A stretch of 64,000 nucleotides of DNA from JADFJB01 sp964464595 (GTDB lineage: Bacteria > Zhuqueibacterota > JdFR-76 > DREG01): contig CAYXGW010000010.1 of the NCBI GenBank assembly GCA_964464595.1, positions 1 to 64,000 on the forward strand, read 5' to 3'. Shown piece by piece: positions 54,978-63,168 of the stretch. The notes below the pieces were generated by a model that saw only the letters and a program-made list of their open reading frames with translations, did no database searches and was not told the origin of the DNA. Both the position numbers and the translations under genes were made by a program. How positions within the stretch are numbered: the stretch's first letter is position 1; each line of letters opens with the position of its first letter.

Positions 54978-56121
54978 CCCATTGCCTCGATCTTTTCATA
55001 TAATTTGCATGGCTACTCCGGCGCAGCAATGAAGCCTCGTTGTATTGAGAAATGTTTAACAAAATTCCAACACCCGCCAGTGTAGTGATCATAAATGATC
55101 CTCCATAACTGATAAAAGGCATGGGAAGTCCTTTTGTGGGTAAAAGATTGCTCACCACACTTGCGTTCACAAATGCATAAATTCCTATACTTGTAGTTAT
55201 GCCAACAGCCAGTAACGCACCCGCTTCATCCGGGCAACGGCGGGCAATCTTAAACCCCTCCAGAATAAATAATAAAAATAAAAATAAAACCAGGGAAGTA
55301 CCCAGAAATCCAAATTCTTCACCAACAATCGAGAAAATAAAATCAGTAAACGGTTCAGGAAGAAATTCTAATTTCTGAGTGCTGTTATCCAATCCTTTAC
55401 CCCAAAAGCCGCCGCTGCCAATGCTGATTATTGATTGGTTAACCTGGTACGGCAGGGACTTACCATTTATTACGGAGTCTAAAAAATCCTTTATGCGAAC
55501 AATATGGTAATCATGTTTCATCAAAAAAAGCGGCACAGCGAGCAACGCAACGAAACCAAGATGAAATAAATTTACGCCTGCGGTTATAAAGATCACAACA
55601 CTAATCACCAGTAAAATAACTACTGAACCCATATCCGGCTGTTTGATCAACAAAAAAGAGATCAATCCAATTATGAACAATTGGGGTAATAATCCTTCCT
55701 TCCACTTTCTCAGGTATTCGCGCTTCCGAATCATTGCATCGCACAGATAAAAAATCAGCGCCATCCTGAGGACATCAACAGGTTGAAAACGAAAAGAATA
55801 AATTTGAATCCATCGTTGTGCATTTCTTTCCTTAACTCCTATGATTAACACGGCAATCAATAGTCCGATACCGATAAGCAGCCAAATTTTTGCACCATTC
55901 AACCAAAATTTATAAGGAATGATAGCAGTGATAATCAACGCAAACAATCCGATCAGTATTCGGTAAAAATGAAATTGAAAATAAATGGATTCGTTTCCCA
56001 ATTTTTTATCTGCGACATGATGACTGGCACTATATACCATTACTAATCCAATACAGAGCAATAGGAATACCAAAGCAAATAAAAAATAGTTATACCGATT
56101 TTCTGTCGCTTGATCTAGCAT
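54967..56121 (-). CDS. ftsW: Cell division protein FtsW (SEDS glycosyltransferase)
   Basis: 384 residues with about ten membrane helices. GLVMVYSASH near 22-31, RWIQIYSFRFQPVD near 102-115, KQPDMGS near 159 and LPFISYGGS near 333 are SEDS marks. It polymerises septal glycan with FtsI. It overlaps mraY by one base (TAATG). Confidence 0.96.
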   Translation of the reverse strand: MLDQATENRYNYFLFALVFLLLCIGLVMVYSASHHVADKKLGNESIYFQFHFYRILIGLFALIITAIIPYKFWLNGAKIWLLIGIGLLIAVLIIGVKERNAQRWIQIYSFRFQPVDVLRMALIFYLCDAMIRKREYLRKWKEGLLPQLFIIGLISFLLIKQPDMGSVVILLVISVVIFITAGVNLFHLGFVALLAVPLFLMKHDYHIVRIKDFLDSVINGKSLPYQVNQSIISIGSGGFWGKGLDNSTQKLEFLPEPFTDFIFSIVGEEFGFLGTSLVLFLFLLFILEGFKIARRCPDEAGALLAVGITTSIGIYAFVNASVVSNLLPTKGLPMPFISYGGSFMITTLAGVGILLNISQYNEASLLRRSSHANYMKRSRQWVGK

Positions 56122-57209
56122 TATCTGGCCTTAAACAATCCCAAACTAAACAGTAAAAGCAAAATCCCAATAATCCAGAACCTTACTACAATTTTATTTT
56201 CCGGGATTCCCATTAGTTCAAAATGGTGATGTATTGGCGCCATTTTAAAGATTCTTTTCCCTCCGCGATACTTAAATGACATGACTTGCAAAATGACTGA
56301 TACAGTTTCGGCAACAAAAACGCCACCGATAAACAGCAATAAAATCTCTTTTTTGAGTAGGATCGCCATTGTACCTAAAGCTGCACCAAGGCTTAAGCTG
56401 CCCACATCACCCATAAAAATTTCAGCGGGATGAGAATTGAACCACAGAAAACCCAGGCAAGCACCCAGAAGGGCCGCACAAAAGACAGTCAGTTCACCTG
56501 CGCCTTTTAGATACATTAAATTAAGGTATTCACTATAATCAACTCTTCCGCTGACATAACTTATGGCGCCCCAGGCCAAACCTGATATTCCAACAAGTCC
56601 AACTGCAAGCCCGTCTAATCCGTCAGTCAAATTAACGGAATTTGAAGTTGATATTAATGCAAATACAGAAAGGGGAATGATGATTATTCCCAGGTTGATG
56701 ATAGAATCTTTTAAGAATGGGATAAATGTGAGAGAGTGGATCCCTTCATAAACCGGTGAGAACCAAATTACCAATCCCACGAATAAACCTGCAATTAATT
56801 GTCCGGCCAATTTATATTTAGCGACTAGTCCTTTTGGATATTTTTTAATGACTTTGAGATAATCATCCAGAAAACCGATGGCACCCATAAAAATAGTTAC
56901 CAACAAAATCACTTTAATAAACATATTATCTAATTTGGCGAACAAAAAAGTCGGTACTATAATTGATATCAAAATAATAATACCGCCAAATGTTGGAGTA
57001 CCGGTTTTGGCCTGGTGGCGTTCTGGCGCTCCTGAATAAATCTCCTCACCAATTTGTTTCTTTCGCATATAAGCGATCACTTTTGGACCAATATAAAAAC
57101 TGATTAATAGCGCTAAAATTGCAGCTGATGCTGAACGAAAAGTAATGTAACGAAACAAGTTAAAACCGAAGAAAAATTCTCTCAATGGGAATAGTAGGTA
57201 ATATAGCAT
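56121..57209 (-). CDS. mraY: Phospho-N-acetylmuramoyl-pentapeptide-transferase
   Basis: 362 residues, ten helices. GTPTFGG near 69, FLDDYLKV near 112-119, NLTDGLDGLA near 191-200 and FMGDVGSLSLG near 264-274 carry the catalytic Asp residues. HHHFE near 324-328. It makes lipid I. Confidence 0.97.
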   Translation of the reverse strand: MLYYLLFPLREFFFGFNLFRYITFRSASAAILALLISFYIGPKVIAYMRKKQIGEEIYSGAPERHQAKTGTPTFGGIIILISIIVPTFLFAKLDNMFIKVILLVTIFMGAIGFLDDYLKVIKKYPKGLVAKYKLAGQLIAGLFVGLVIWFSPVYEGIHSLTFIPFLKDSIINLGIIIIPLSVFALISTSNSVNLTDGLDGLAVGLVGISGLAWGAISYVSGRVDYSEYLNLMYLKGAGELTVFCAALLGACLGFLWFNSHPAEIFMGDVGSLSLGAALGTMAILLKKEILLLFIGGVFVAETVSVILQVMSFKYRGGKRIFKMAPIHHHFELMGIPENKIVVRFWIIGILLLLFSLGLFKAR

Positions 57210-57231
57210 TAATCCGGGCTCCTCGTATATC

Positions 57232-58623
57232 TCAACTTCTTAAGGTTTTATCTAAATTTTTTAATTCTTGCCACACTTCTTCCATTTGCATCCCTCTGGA
57301 TCCTTTTATTAAAAGCACATCGTTTTTACGAAGTATTTCTAAAACAGTGGATGCTAACTCTCTTTTATCATCAAAATGTAAGGCTGTTTTTCCGCCAGCC
57401 TCTTTAAAGCTTTCAAAGGTATATTTAGACTCAGGTCCAAATAGGAATAAAACTTCGATGTTGTCGTCTACGGCTGTTTTCCCTACATTTTCATGCTCGA
57501 TTTGACTTTTGTCACCAAGCTCCAGCATGTCTCCCAGAACTGCCAATGCTCTGCCATTTCTTCTGTTCGCTAAATAGCTTAGTGTTTCAAATGCGGGTAT
57601 CAGAGAATCAGGATTTGAATTGTAAGCATCCAGAATGATCAAACTCGTTCCCAATTCAATCAACTCCATACGTTTTGAAATACCTGTAAATTCCTTTAAA
57701 GCTTCGGCAATATCGGGCTCTGAGATTCCAAAATACATTCCAACTGCACAAGCCGCCAAAGCATTATGTAACTGGTAACGACCCGGTACATGCAACTGGA
57801 CATCCACCATATCTTGTAATTTGAATTTTCCAAAGCCATTGTGATCCATTTCCAAGTCAGTGCCAAAAACATCTGTTTCAGTTGAGAACCCATAAGTTAC
57901 TTTATATTTGACCGGTCCTGATTCTTGTACAACCCTGGGATCATCACCATTAACAAACGCGGTACCGCTCTCTGGTAAGGCCTTGAATAATTCTCCTTTA
58001 GCTTGGGCTATTTCTTCAACATCAGAAAAATACCCTAAATGGCCGGCACCGATATTTGTAATCAGTCCTAAGTCAGGAGCAGCAAATTCACAAAGCTCGG
58101 CAATTTCACCTGCGTGATTCATACCCATTTCAATAATTGCGATTTCTGTGTTTTTATCGATTTGAAGCAAGGACAAAGGGGTTCCTATATGATTATTAAA
58201 ATTTCCAATTGTTTTCGTTACTTTGTATTTTGATTCTAATACTGCAGCTATCATCTCTTTTGTTGTTGTTTTACCATTTGTTCCTGTAAGACCTAAAACA
58301 GGGATTGAGAATTTTTGCCTATAATTTTTTGCAAGCATTTGTAATAATTCCAAAGGTTCATTACATCTAACGATGATGTTTTGGTCAGATATTTTCCAAT
58401 CCGGCTTCCAGCCTTCCTTGGCTACACATGCTATGGCTCCTGCCTCAAAAGCCGAATCGATAAAATTGTGTCCATCAAAATTATCACCGTTAATTGCAAA
58501 ATAAATATCTCCGGCTTGTAGCGTTCTAGTGTCTATTGAAACCGAGCTTACGTTTTGATTGAGATAATTACCCTCCACTTTTACATTAGGGCCTAACAGC
58601 TTGACCCAAATTTCAAATGACAT
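57232..58623 (-). CDS. murF: UDP-MurNAc-tripeptide:D-Ala-D-Ala ligase
   Basis: 463 residues from ATG at 58623 (a TTG three codons earlier is less likely). P-loop LTGTNGKTTTKE near 111-122, NFNNHIGTPLSLL near 140 and EMGMNHAGEI near 164-173 mark MurF rather than MurE. It adds D-Ala-D-Ala to the stem peptide. It is the only Mur ligase in the cluster. Confidence 0.95.
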   Translation of the reverse strand: MSFEIWVKLLGPNVKVEGNYLNQNVSSVSIDTRTLQAGDIYFAINGDNFDGHNFIDSAFEAGAIACVAKEGWKPDWKISDQNIIVRCNEPLELLQMLAKNYRQKFSIPVLGLTGTNGKTTTKEMIAAVLESKYKVTKTIGNFNNHIGTPLSLLQIDKNTEIAIIEMGMNHAGEIAELCEFAAPDLGLITNIGAGHLGYFSDVEEIAQAKGELFKALPESGTAFVNGDDPRVVQESGPVKYKVTYGFSTETDVFGTDLEMDHNGFGKFKLQDMVDVQLHVPGRYQLHNALAACAVGMYFGISEPDIAEALKEFTGISKRMELIELGTSLIILDAYNSNPDSLIPAFETLSYLANRRNGRALAVLGDMLELGDKSQIEHENVGKTAVDDNIEVLFLFGPESKYTFESFKEAGGKTALHFDDKRELASTVLEILRKNDVLLIKGSRGMQMEEVWQELKNLDKTLRS

Positions 58624-58639
58624 AAAATCCAATTAGATT

Positions 58640-60715
58640 TTATCCTGATTTTGGTCGACAAATTATCTTACACTCAATTTTATTAGTCCTGGAATTAGCA
58701 TTAGGTGATTGAGCAATAACAATTCCACTGCCGATTATCGATGGATTAAATCCTGCTTGGGTTAATATTAAGGCTGCCTCTCTTAAACTTTTACCACGAA
58801 CATCGGGCATCCTTTTATTTGAATCGCTCACTGCTTTTTTGTTTCCCAGGTTCAATTTTACTAATTCTCCGGATAACATCAACGTATTCGGCGCAGGATA
58901 CTGTGATTGTACATAGTTGCCATTTCCTTCAATTCTTGTTTCAAATCCATAATCTTTTAGAATTGAAATAGCAATTTCAGTTGATAATTCTGTGATGTCC
59001 GGAACCATGATCTTGGATTTTGAATTTTCAACCAGGACAGCATCCGCATCGTTTGCCATCAAGCCGAGAATCCTTCGTAAAATTCGACGAAAAACCGGAG
59101 CAGAGCTCTGGCCTCCATATATATATGGATACTTCGGTTCGTCTAACATCACCAGGCACACAAGTTTGGGATGTTCTACAGGCGCAAAGCCGACAAATGA
59201 TGCAATATATTTTGTATCGGAGTATCTATTTGTTTCGGAATTAAATTTTTTGGTAGTACCTGTTTTACCGGCAATATCAATTCCATCAATTGCAGCTTCT
59301 TTACCTGTACCATTCTGAACTACATCTCGCATAAATGATTTCAACACTGCAACCGTTTCCGGTTTTAAAACATGACGAATTGTATCTATTTTTGACTCTT
59401 GTATTTCTTTTTGATTATTTGATTCCTGGATTGCTTTTATTAATCTTGGCTTGAGTAAATATCCACCATTCGCAACCGTTGCGTAGGCATTCGCCATTTG
59501 AATAGTTGTGGCCATTACACCATATCCGATGGATACTCTTACAGCATCGCTTTTACTCCATTTTACGTATTTGGTTAATTTACCCTGATCCTCACCAATC
59601 AGCTCAACACCAGTAACCCCTCCGAATCCAAATGACCGACTATATTCGTAAACCCATTTTTTTCCAACCTTTTGAGATATTTTAGCAATACCTATATTAC
59701 TGGAATTGGAATACACTTTTTTAAAGGAGAGATTTCCATATGGTTTGTGGTCAGTTATCCAACCGCCGGGAAACTTAGATTTACCATTTTCACAAAATAT
59801 GATATCAGTTGGTTTATATATTCCTTTTTCCAATGCAGCAGATACGGTAACTAACTTGTATGTGGAACCTGGCTCATATGGATCGACAACCGCTCTATTC
59901 CTTCGTTCGTATGGTTGGAAACTGGGAAAACTGTTTGGATTGAAATTTGGATAACAGGCCAAGCTTAATACTTCACCTGTAAATGGATTCATTAAAACCA
60001 ACATCCCAGCCTTTGCTTTGTATTTTTCAACTCCTCTTTTTAATTCCTCTTCCACAATTCGTTGATAATTGATATCAATGGTTAGGATAATATTTTTTCC
60101 ATTTACAGGTTTAAGCTCAGGCTTTCCAAGTGTTGGAAAAGCTCTGCCTTTTCCATCATAATTGATTGTTTTGAATCCCTTCTCCCCTTGCAATATTTCG
60201 TCATAGCTTTTCTCAATACCTGCCAGGCCTTCATGATCGATGTTTGTGAAACCAAGCATGTGAGATGCGTTTCGTTGATAGGGATAATACCGGCCAATAG
60301 TTTTTTCTTTAACTACCGAATTATTCTGGCTTAGCTTTATCTTATTCGCTGTTTGCAAATCAATACCCCGGCCTAGCCACACAAATCGATCTCGTTTAAA
60401 TAATTTCAAATAATGATCGATAGAATTGTCCGTAATGTTTGAAAATATTCGAGCTAATTTCTTAGGATTTGTAACATTCTTCGGATTAACCCCAAAAGAA
60501 TATTGCTCAACATCAATTGCAAGCTGATTAAAATTTCGATCATAAATAATACCCCTTTTTGACGGCACCTCTATAATTCCTTGCGATTGGTTTTCTGCCT
60601 GCGTACGATACTCATTGCCATTGAGTACCTGAATGGTGAAATATCGTGCTACAAGCACCAGGTAAGCTACGATAGCCAATATTGACCAAAATTTTAACAA
60701 CCAACGCCGAATCAC
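58640..60715 (-). CDS. ftsI: Septal penicillin-binding protein (FtsI/SpoVD type) with PASTA domains
   Basis: 691 residues. One membrane helix (about 9-27), a class B dimerisation domain and a transpeptidase domain with Ser284-x-x-Lys287 (STYK), SSN near 339 and KTGT near 482. Two PASTA domains close the protein (about 566-625 and 635-690). Such tails are common in Gram-positive and many FCB FtsI proteins and sense muropeptides or other PBPs. GTG start overlaps the ftsL TGA by four bases. Confidence 0.96.
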   Translation of the reverse strand: MIRRWLLKFWSILAIVAYLVLVARYFTIQVLNGNEYRTQAENQSQGIIEVPSKRGIIYDRNFNQLAIDVEQYSFGVNPKNVTNPKKLARIFSNITDNSIDHYLKLFKRDRFVWLGRGIDLQTANKIKLSQNNSVVKEKTIGRYYPYQRNASHMLGFTNIDHEGLAGIEKSYDEILQGEKGFKTINYDGKGRAFPTLGKPELKPVNGKNIILTIDINYQRIVEEELKRGVEKYKAKAGMLVLMNPFTGEVLSLACYPNFNPNSFPSFQPYERRNRAVVDPYEPGSTYKLVTVSAALEKGIYKPTDIIFCENGKSKFPGGWITDHKPYGNLSFKKVYSNSSNIGIAKISQKVGKKWVYEYSRSFGFGGVTGVELIGEDQGKLTKYVKWSKSDAVRVSIGYGVMATTIQMANAYATVANGGYLLKPRLIKAIQESNNQKEIQESKIDTIRHVLKPETVAVLKSFMRDVVQNGTGKEAAIDGIDIAGKTGTTKKFNSETNRYSDTKYIASFVGFAPVEHPKLVCLVMLDEPKYPYIYGGQSSAPVFRRILRRILGLMANDADAVLVENSKSKIMVPDITELSTEIAISILKDYGFETRIEGNGNYVQSQYPAPNTLMLSGELVKLNLGNKKAVSDSNKRMPDVRGKSLREAALILTQAGFNPSIIGSGIVIAQSPNANSRTNKIECKIICRPKSG

Positions 60716-61149
60716 TCGATTACTCCATAATTTTTCTCTTGAACCTGTGAAAATAACTTCAGCGATTCTTTCCTCGATTTATCTTTAGTTAAAACTTTTT
60801 CTCCTGCATTCTCTTTCATCTCAGGAATTTTGTCATATTTTAAAACTGTTGGGCTGGAAGATGCATCTATCATATTTAGCTTTTTCTCTGCGATGTCCCT
60901 AATGTATTCTGAGGAAGTATATCTCGTCGAGTCTATCCGCCATAGTGCGTTTTCCTGGACCAACCGATTATTCGTTTCCTCAATTTGCTCAACTGCTGAT
61001 AAAGTTTTGTGAATATTTACCCGCAAGACAATTTGAAAGATCGCAATGATAGTCAAAAGACAAACAAACAGAATGAAGTTCTTATTTTTTCTCGGCTTGG
61101 TAATCCTTATGGACCTAAGTTTTGGATATTTTTTTGATGATTTTATCAT
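60712..61149 (-). CDS. ftsL: FtsL-like septum protein
   Basis: 145 residues. A basic N-terminus, one membrane helix (about 24-42), a coiled coil with the pattern VEQIEETNNRLVQENALW and a polar tail. It fits FtsL/DivIC; the position between rsmH and ftsI makes FtsL the best call. It stabilises FtsI at the septum. Confidence 0.85.
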   Translation of the reverse strand: MIKSSKKYPKLRSIRITKPRKNKNFILFVCLLTIIAIFQIVLRVNIHKTLSAVEQIEETNNRLVQENALWRIDSTRYTSSEYIRDIAEKKLNMIDASSSPTVLKYDKIPEMKENAGEKVLTKDKSRKESLKLFSQVQEKNYGVIE

Positions 61150-61152
61150 GAT

Positions 61153-62103
61153 CTAAATTCTTTCGGCAACTCGCAGTTTTGCGCTGCGAGACCTTGGGTT
61201 TTGTAAGATTTCTTCTTTCCCGGGACTGATGGGTTTTTTGGTTAAAATTTTTAACTTGCCTGGTTGATCACAGATACAAACCGGAAGTTCCAGTGGACAA
61301 ACACAACGTTTAACATTCGCGCGAAAGAACTGCTTGATTAAACGATCTTCTAGTGAATGATAAGAAATGACAACCAATCTCCCCCCCACTTTTAAATGAT
61401 CAAGAGATAATTCCAAAGCCCTTTGCAAATGTAACATTTCTTTGTTGACTTCGATACGAATGGCTTGATAAATCCTGGCCAATGATTTATTCACATGAGT
61501 CGGTCTGATCACCCTTTTGACAATCTTGGCCAGATCTAGAGTCGTTTCAATGCGGCTTTTTTCCCTTTCCCGCACAATTTGCCTGGCAATGGCTCTGGAT
61601 TGTCTTTCTTCACCATATTCGAAGAATATCTGGGCAAGCTCTCTTTCTTCGCAGCTATTAACGATTTGACTTGCACTAGTCTTATTCGTTGAATCAAACC
61701 GCATATCCAGAGGGCCTTCCCTCATGAAACTAAATCCACGATTCGGTGAATCTATCTGGTGCGATGAAATACCTAAATCCATAAGTATTCCGTCCACTTT
61801 ATCAATTTTTTGTTCCTCTAAAAAAATGCCTAGTTCGCTAAAGTTTGTTTGAGCCAAACGCAGTTGCGATGAGAATCCATGCAATCGACTTCCTGCAAAT
61901 TGAATAGCTTCCTGATCCTGGTCCATTCCCAAATAGATGCCAGAGGGAGTAAGGCGTCGCAATATTGCTTCCGCGTGTGCACCGCCTCCCAAAGTACAAT
62001 CCAGGTATACACCTTTTGTATTTACTAAAATCCAAAATAAAACTTCGTCCAGAAGTACCGGCACATGGTATACCGAATCATTACTGTTTGCCTGGTCAGT
62101 CAA
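61153..62103 (-). CDS. rsmH: 16S rRNA (cytosine1402-N4)-methyltransferase
   Basis: About 316 residues from TTG at 62103. YHVPVLLDEVL begins at residue 12, followed by LDCTLGGGAHAE (SAM loop), ILMDLGISSHQID and RSRSAKLRVAERI at the end. The frame is open to an ATG at 62286, giving a 377-residue form, but that ATG has no ribosome site and the extra 61 residues are not seen in the family as known to me. CGAGGAT at 62112-62118 supports the inner TTG. Confidence 0.93.
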   Translation of the reverse strand: MTDQANSNDSVYHVPVLLDEVLFWILVNTKGVYLDCTLGGGAHAEAILRRLTPSGIYLGMDQDQEAIQFAGSRLHGFSSQLRLAQTNFSELGIFLEEQKIDKVDGILMDLGISSHQIDSPNRGFSFMREGPLDMRFDSTNKTSASQIVNSCEERELAQIFFEYGEERQSRAIARQIVREREKSRIETTLDLAKIVKRVIRPTHVNKSLARIYQAIRIEVNKEMLHLQRALELSLDHLKVGGRLVVISYHSLEDRLIKQFFRANVKRCVCPLELPVCICDQPGKLKILTKKPISPGKEEILQNPRSRSAKLRVAERI

Positions 62104-62325
62104 TCTACAAAATCCTCGACCCAGGAACCTTTCATTTGATATGGAAAAAAGGAAACCCAGGTTCACTTTACCTGCGATAGTGAGTTTAGTTTGTGTAGTC
62201 TGGTACCCAAATTCTTCATTAAGGAGTACTGTTTCAAAATTTTCATTAAAATCACAATACTCATCGTTTGTAAATGATGTTGCCATTGTTTTGTTTTATG
62301 TTTTTAAAACTTAGATACTTAGTTT

Positions 62326-62736
62326 TCACGAATCGCTTTGTTCGTACTGATCTAAATTATTAGGTGACCAAATTTCGAAATAGGTTGATAATCCGAGGAG
62401 TTCAACTTCCCTGCCAAGACTCACACGTTCTTTCATTTCCGGTGGTAAATAAAAACGACCCTGCTTATCTAATTTCACCGTTCTCATGCTGCGTTGCAAA
62501 AAACGCATTTTCCGCAATACTTCTTCATTGTCTTCATGATCCTGGTCGGTAAGCTTTTTCATTCTTCCTTCCCATTGGGATTTGGGATATGCCAAGATGC
62601 ATCTTTTATGACCATCGACTGCCAAATAAAGCAGATCGCGCTCATCTTCATTTATGCTCTTGTAAAAAACCTTGGGCAAGCTAAGACGTCCTGTCTCTTC
62701 GAGAAGAGCCTTAGCGCTACCATTAAAAGTACCCAA
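62326..62736 (-). CDS. mraZ: Division/cell wall cluster transcriptional regulator MraZ
   Basis: 136 residues made of two AbrB-like/SpoVT halves: KALLEETGRLSLPKVF near 9-24 and TVKLDKQGRFYLPPEM near 86-101 each carry the family DxxGRxxLP pattern (second copy perfect; the first reads EETGRLSLP). MraZ binds repeats in its own promoter and represses the dcw genes. TTG start at 62736 with GGAAG six bases upstream. It is the first gene of the dcw run. Confidence 0.94.
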   Translation of the reverse strand: MGTFNGSAKALLEETGRLSLPKVFYKSINEDERDLLYLAVDGHKRCILAYPKSQWEGRMKKLTDQDHEDNEEVLRKMRFLQRSMRTVKLDKQGRFYLPPEMKERVSLGREVELLGLSTYFEIWSPNNLDQYEQSDS

Positions 62737-62748
62737 TATTAACTTCCT

Positions 62749-62778
62749 TTTTTTCCTAATCGTTCCTAAATATTCCTA
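62749..62778 (-). promoter_or_regulatory. Candidate MraZ operator: three 10-bp direct repeats
   Basis: On the minus strand TAGGAATATT, TAGGAACGAT and TAGGAAAAAA follow one another exactly. Known MraZ boxes are three or four short direct repeats of about 10-bp pitch near the mraZ promoter (TGGGN in E. coli). The pitch and place match; the core here would be TAGGA. Confidence 0.6.
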
Positions 62779-62787
62779 CCACATAGA

Positions 62788-62816
62788 AAAATACGATCAA
62801 TTATACTCATTGTCAA
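62788..62816 (-). promoter_or_regulatory. Promoter of the mraZ-dcw operon
   Basis: TTGACA (62811-62816), 17-bp spacer, TATTTT (62788-62793) on the minus strand. Expected start of transcription near 62781, just before the MraZ repeats and about 45 bp before the TTG start. Confidence 0.7.
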
Positions 62817-63100
62817 GTATAATTCGAATTATTTTGTGATTTTTTCTAGTTACAAGACAATAGGTTTGAAAGGATAAAAGGAGGCTAAAAAGAGAATATT
62901 ACTTTACTTAACTTATTATTATTTATGATTTTATCATATAAATATAAAAAATTATAAAAGTCTAATATTAAGGCAGGATTTAAGATTGATCAGAGAAAAA
63001 ATAAGTTAGGAATGAAAAGGAGAATATTTTAATAGCAGCAACCATGCAAGTAATACATGATTTACTACTAAAGTCAGCTATGAAAACACACTAAATATAA

Positions 63101-63137
63101 AAAGCCCAGGTTCTCACAAACAAAGTTCCTGGGCTTT
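63101..63137 (-). terminator. Rho-independent terminator after the sorting-domain gene
   Basis: AAAGCCCAGG (63101-63110) pairs with CCTGGGCTTT (63128-63137) around a 17-base loop. On the minus strand the stem is followed by TTTATATTT. It lies about 30 bp after the stop of the gene at 63169. Confidence 0.8.
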
Positions 63138-63168
63138 CTTAATCAAATTACTTTAGTCAAAGTTGAGG

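Larger units (their letters stand above)
62737..63168. other. 432-bp gap between mraZ and the sorting-domain gene
   Basis: From the mraZ side it holds the ribosome site, three 10-bp repeats (62749-62778) and a promoter (62788-62816). At the other end is the terminator of the upstream minus-strand gene (63101-63137). About 62820-63100 is AT-rich with no ORF or structured RNA that I can recognise. Confidence 0.7.

Noticed and set aside
62820..63100. Small RNA or short gene in the AT-rich stretch upstream of mraZ
   Set aside because: A GGAGG-like string on the plus strand (about 62880) is not followed by a start codon with an open frame, and no stable fold is evident.
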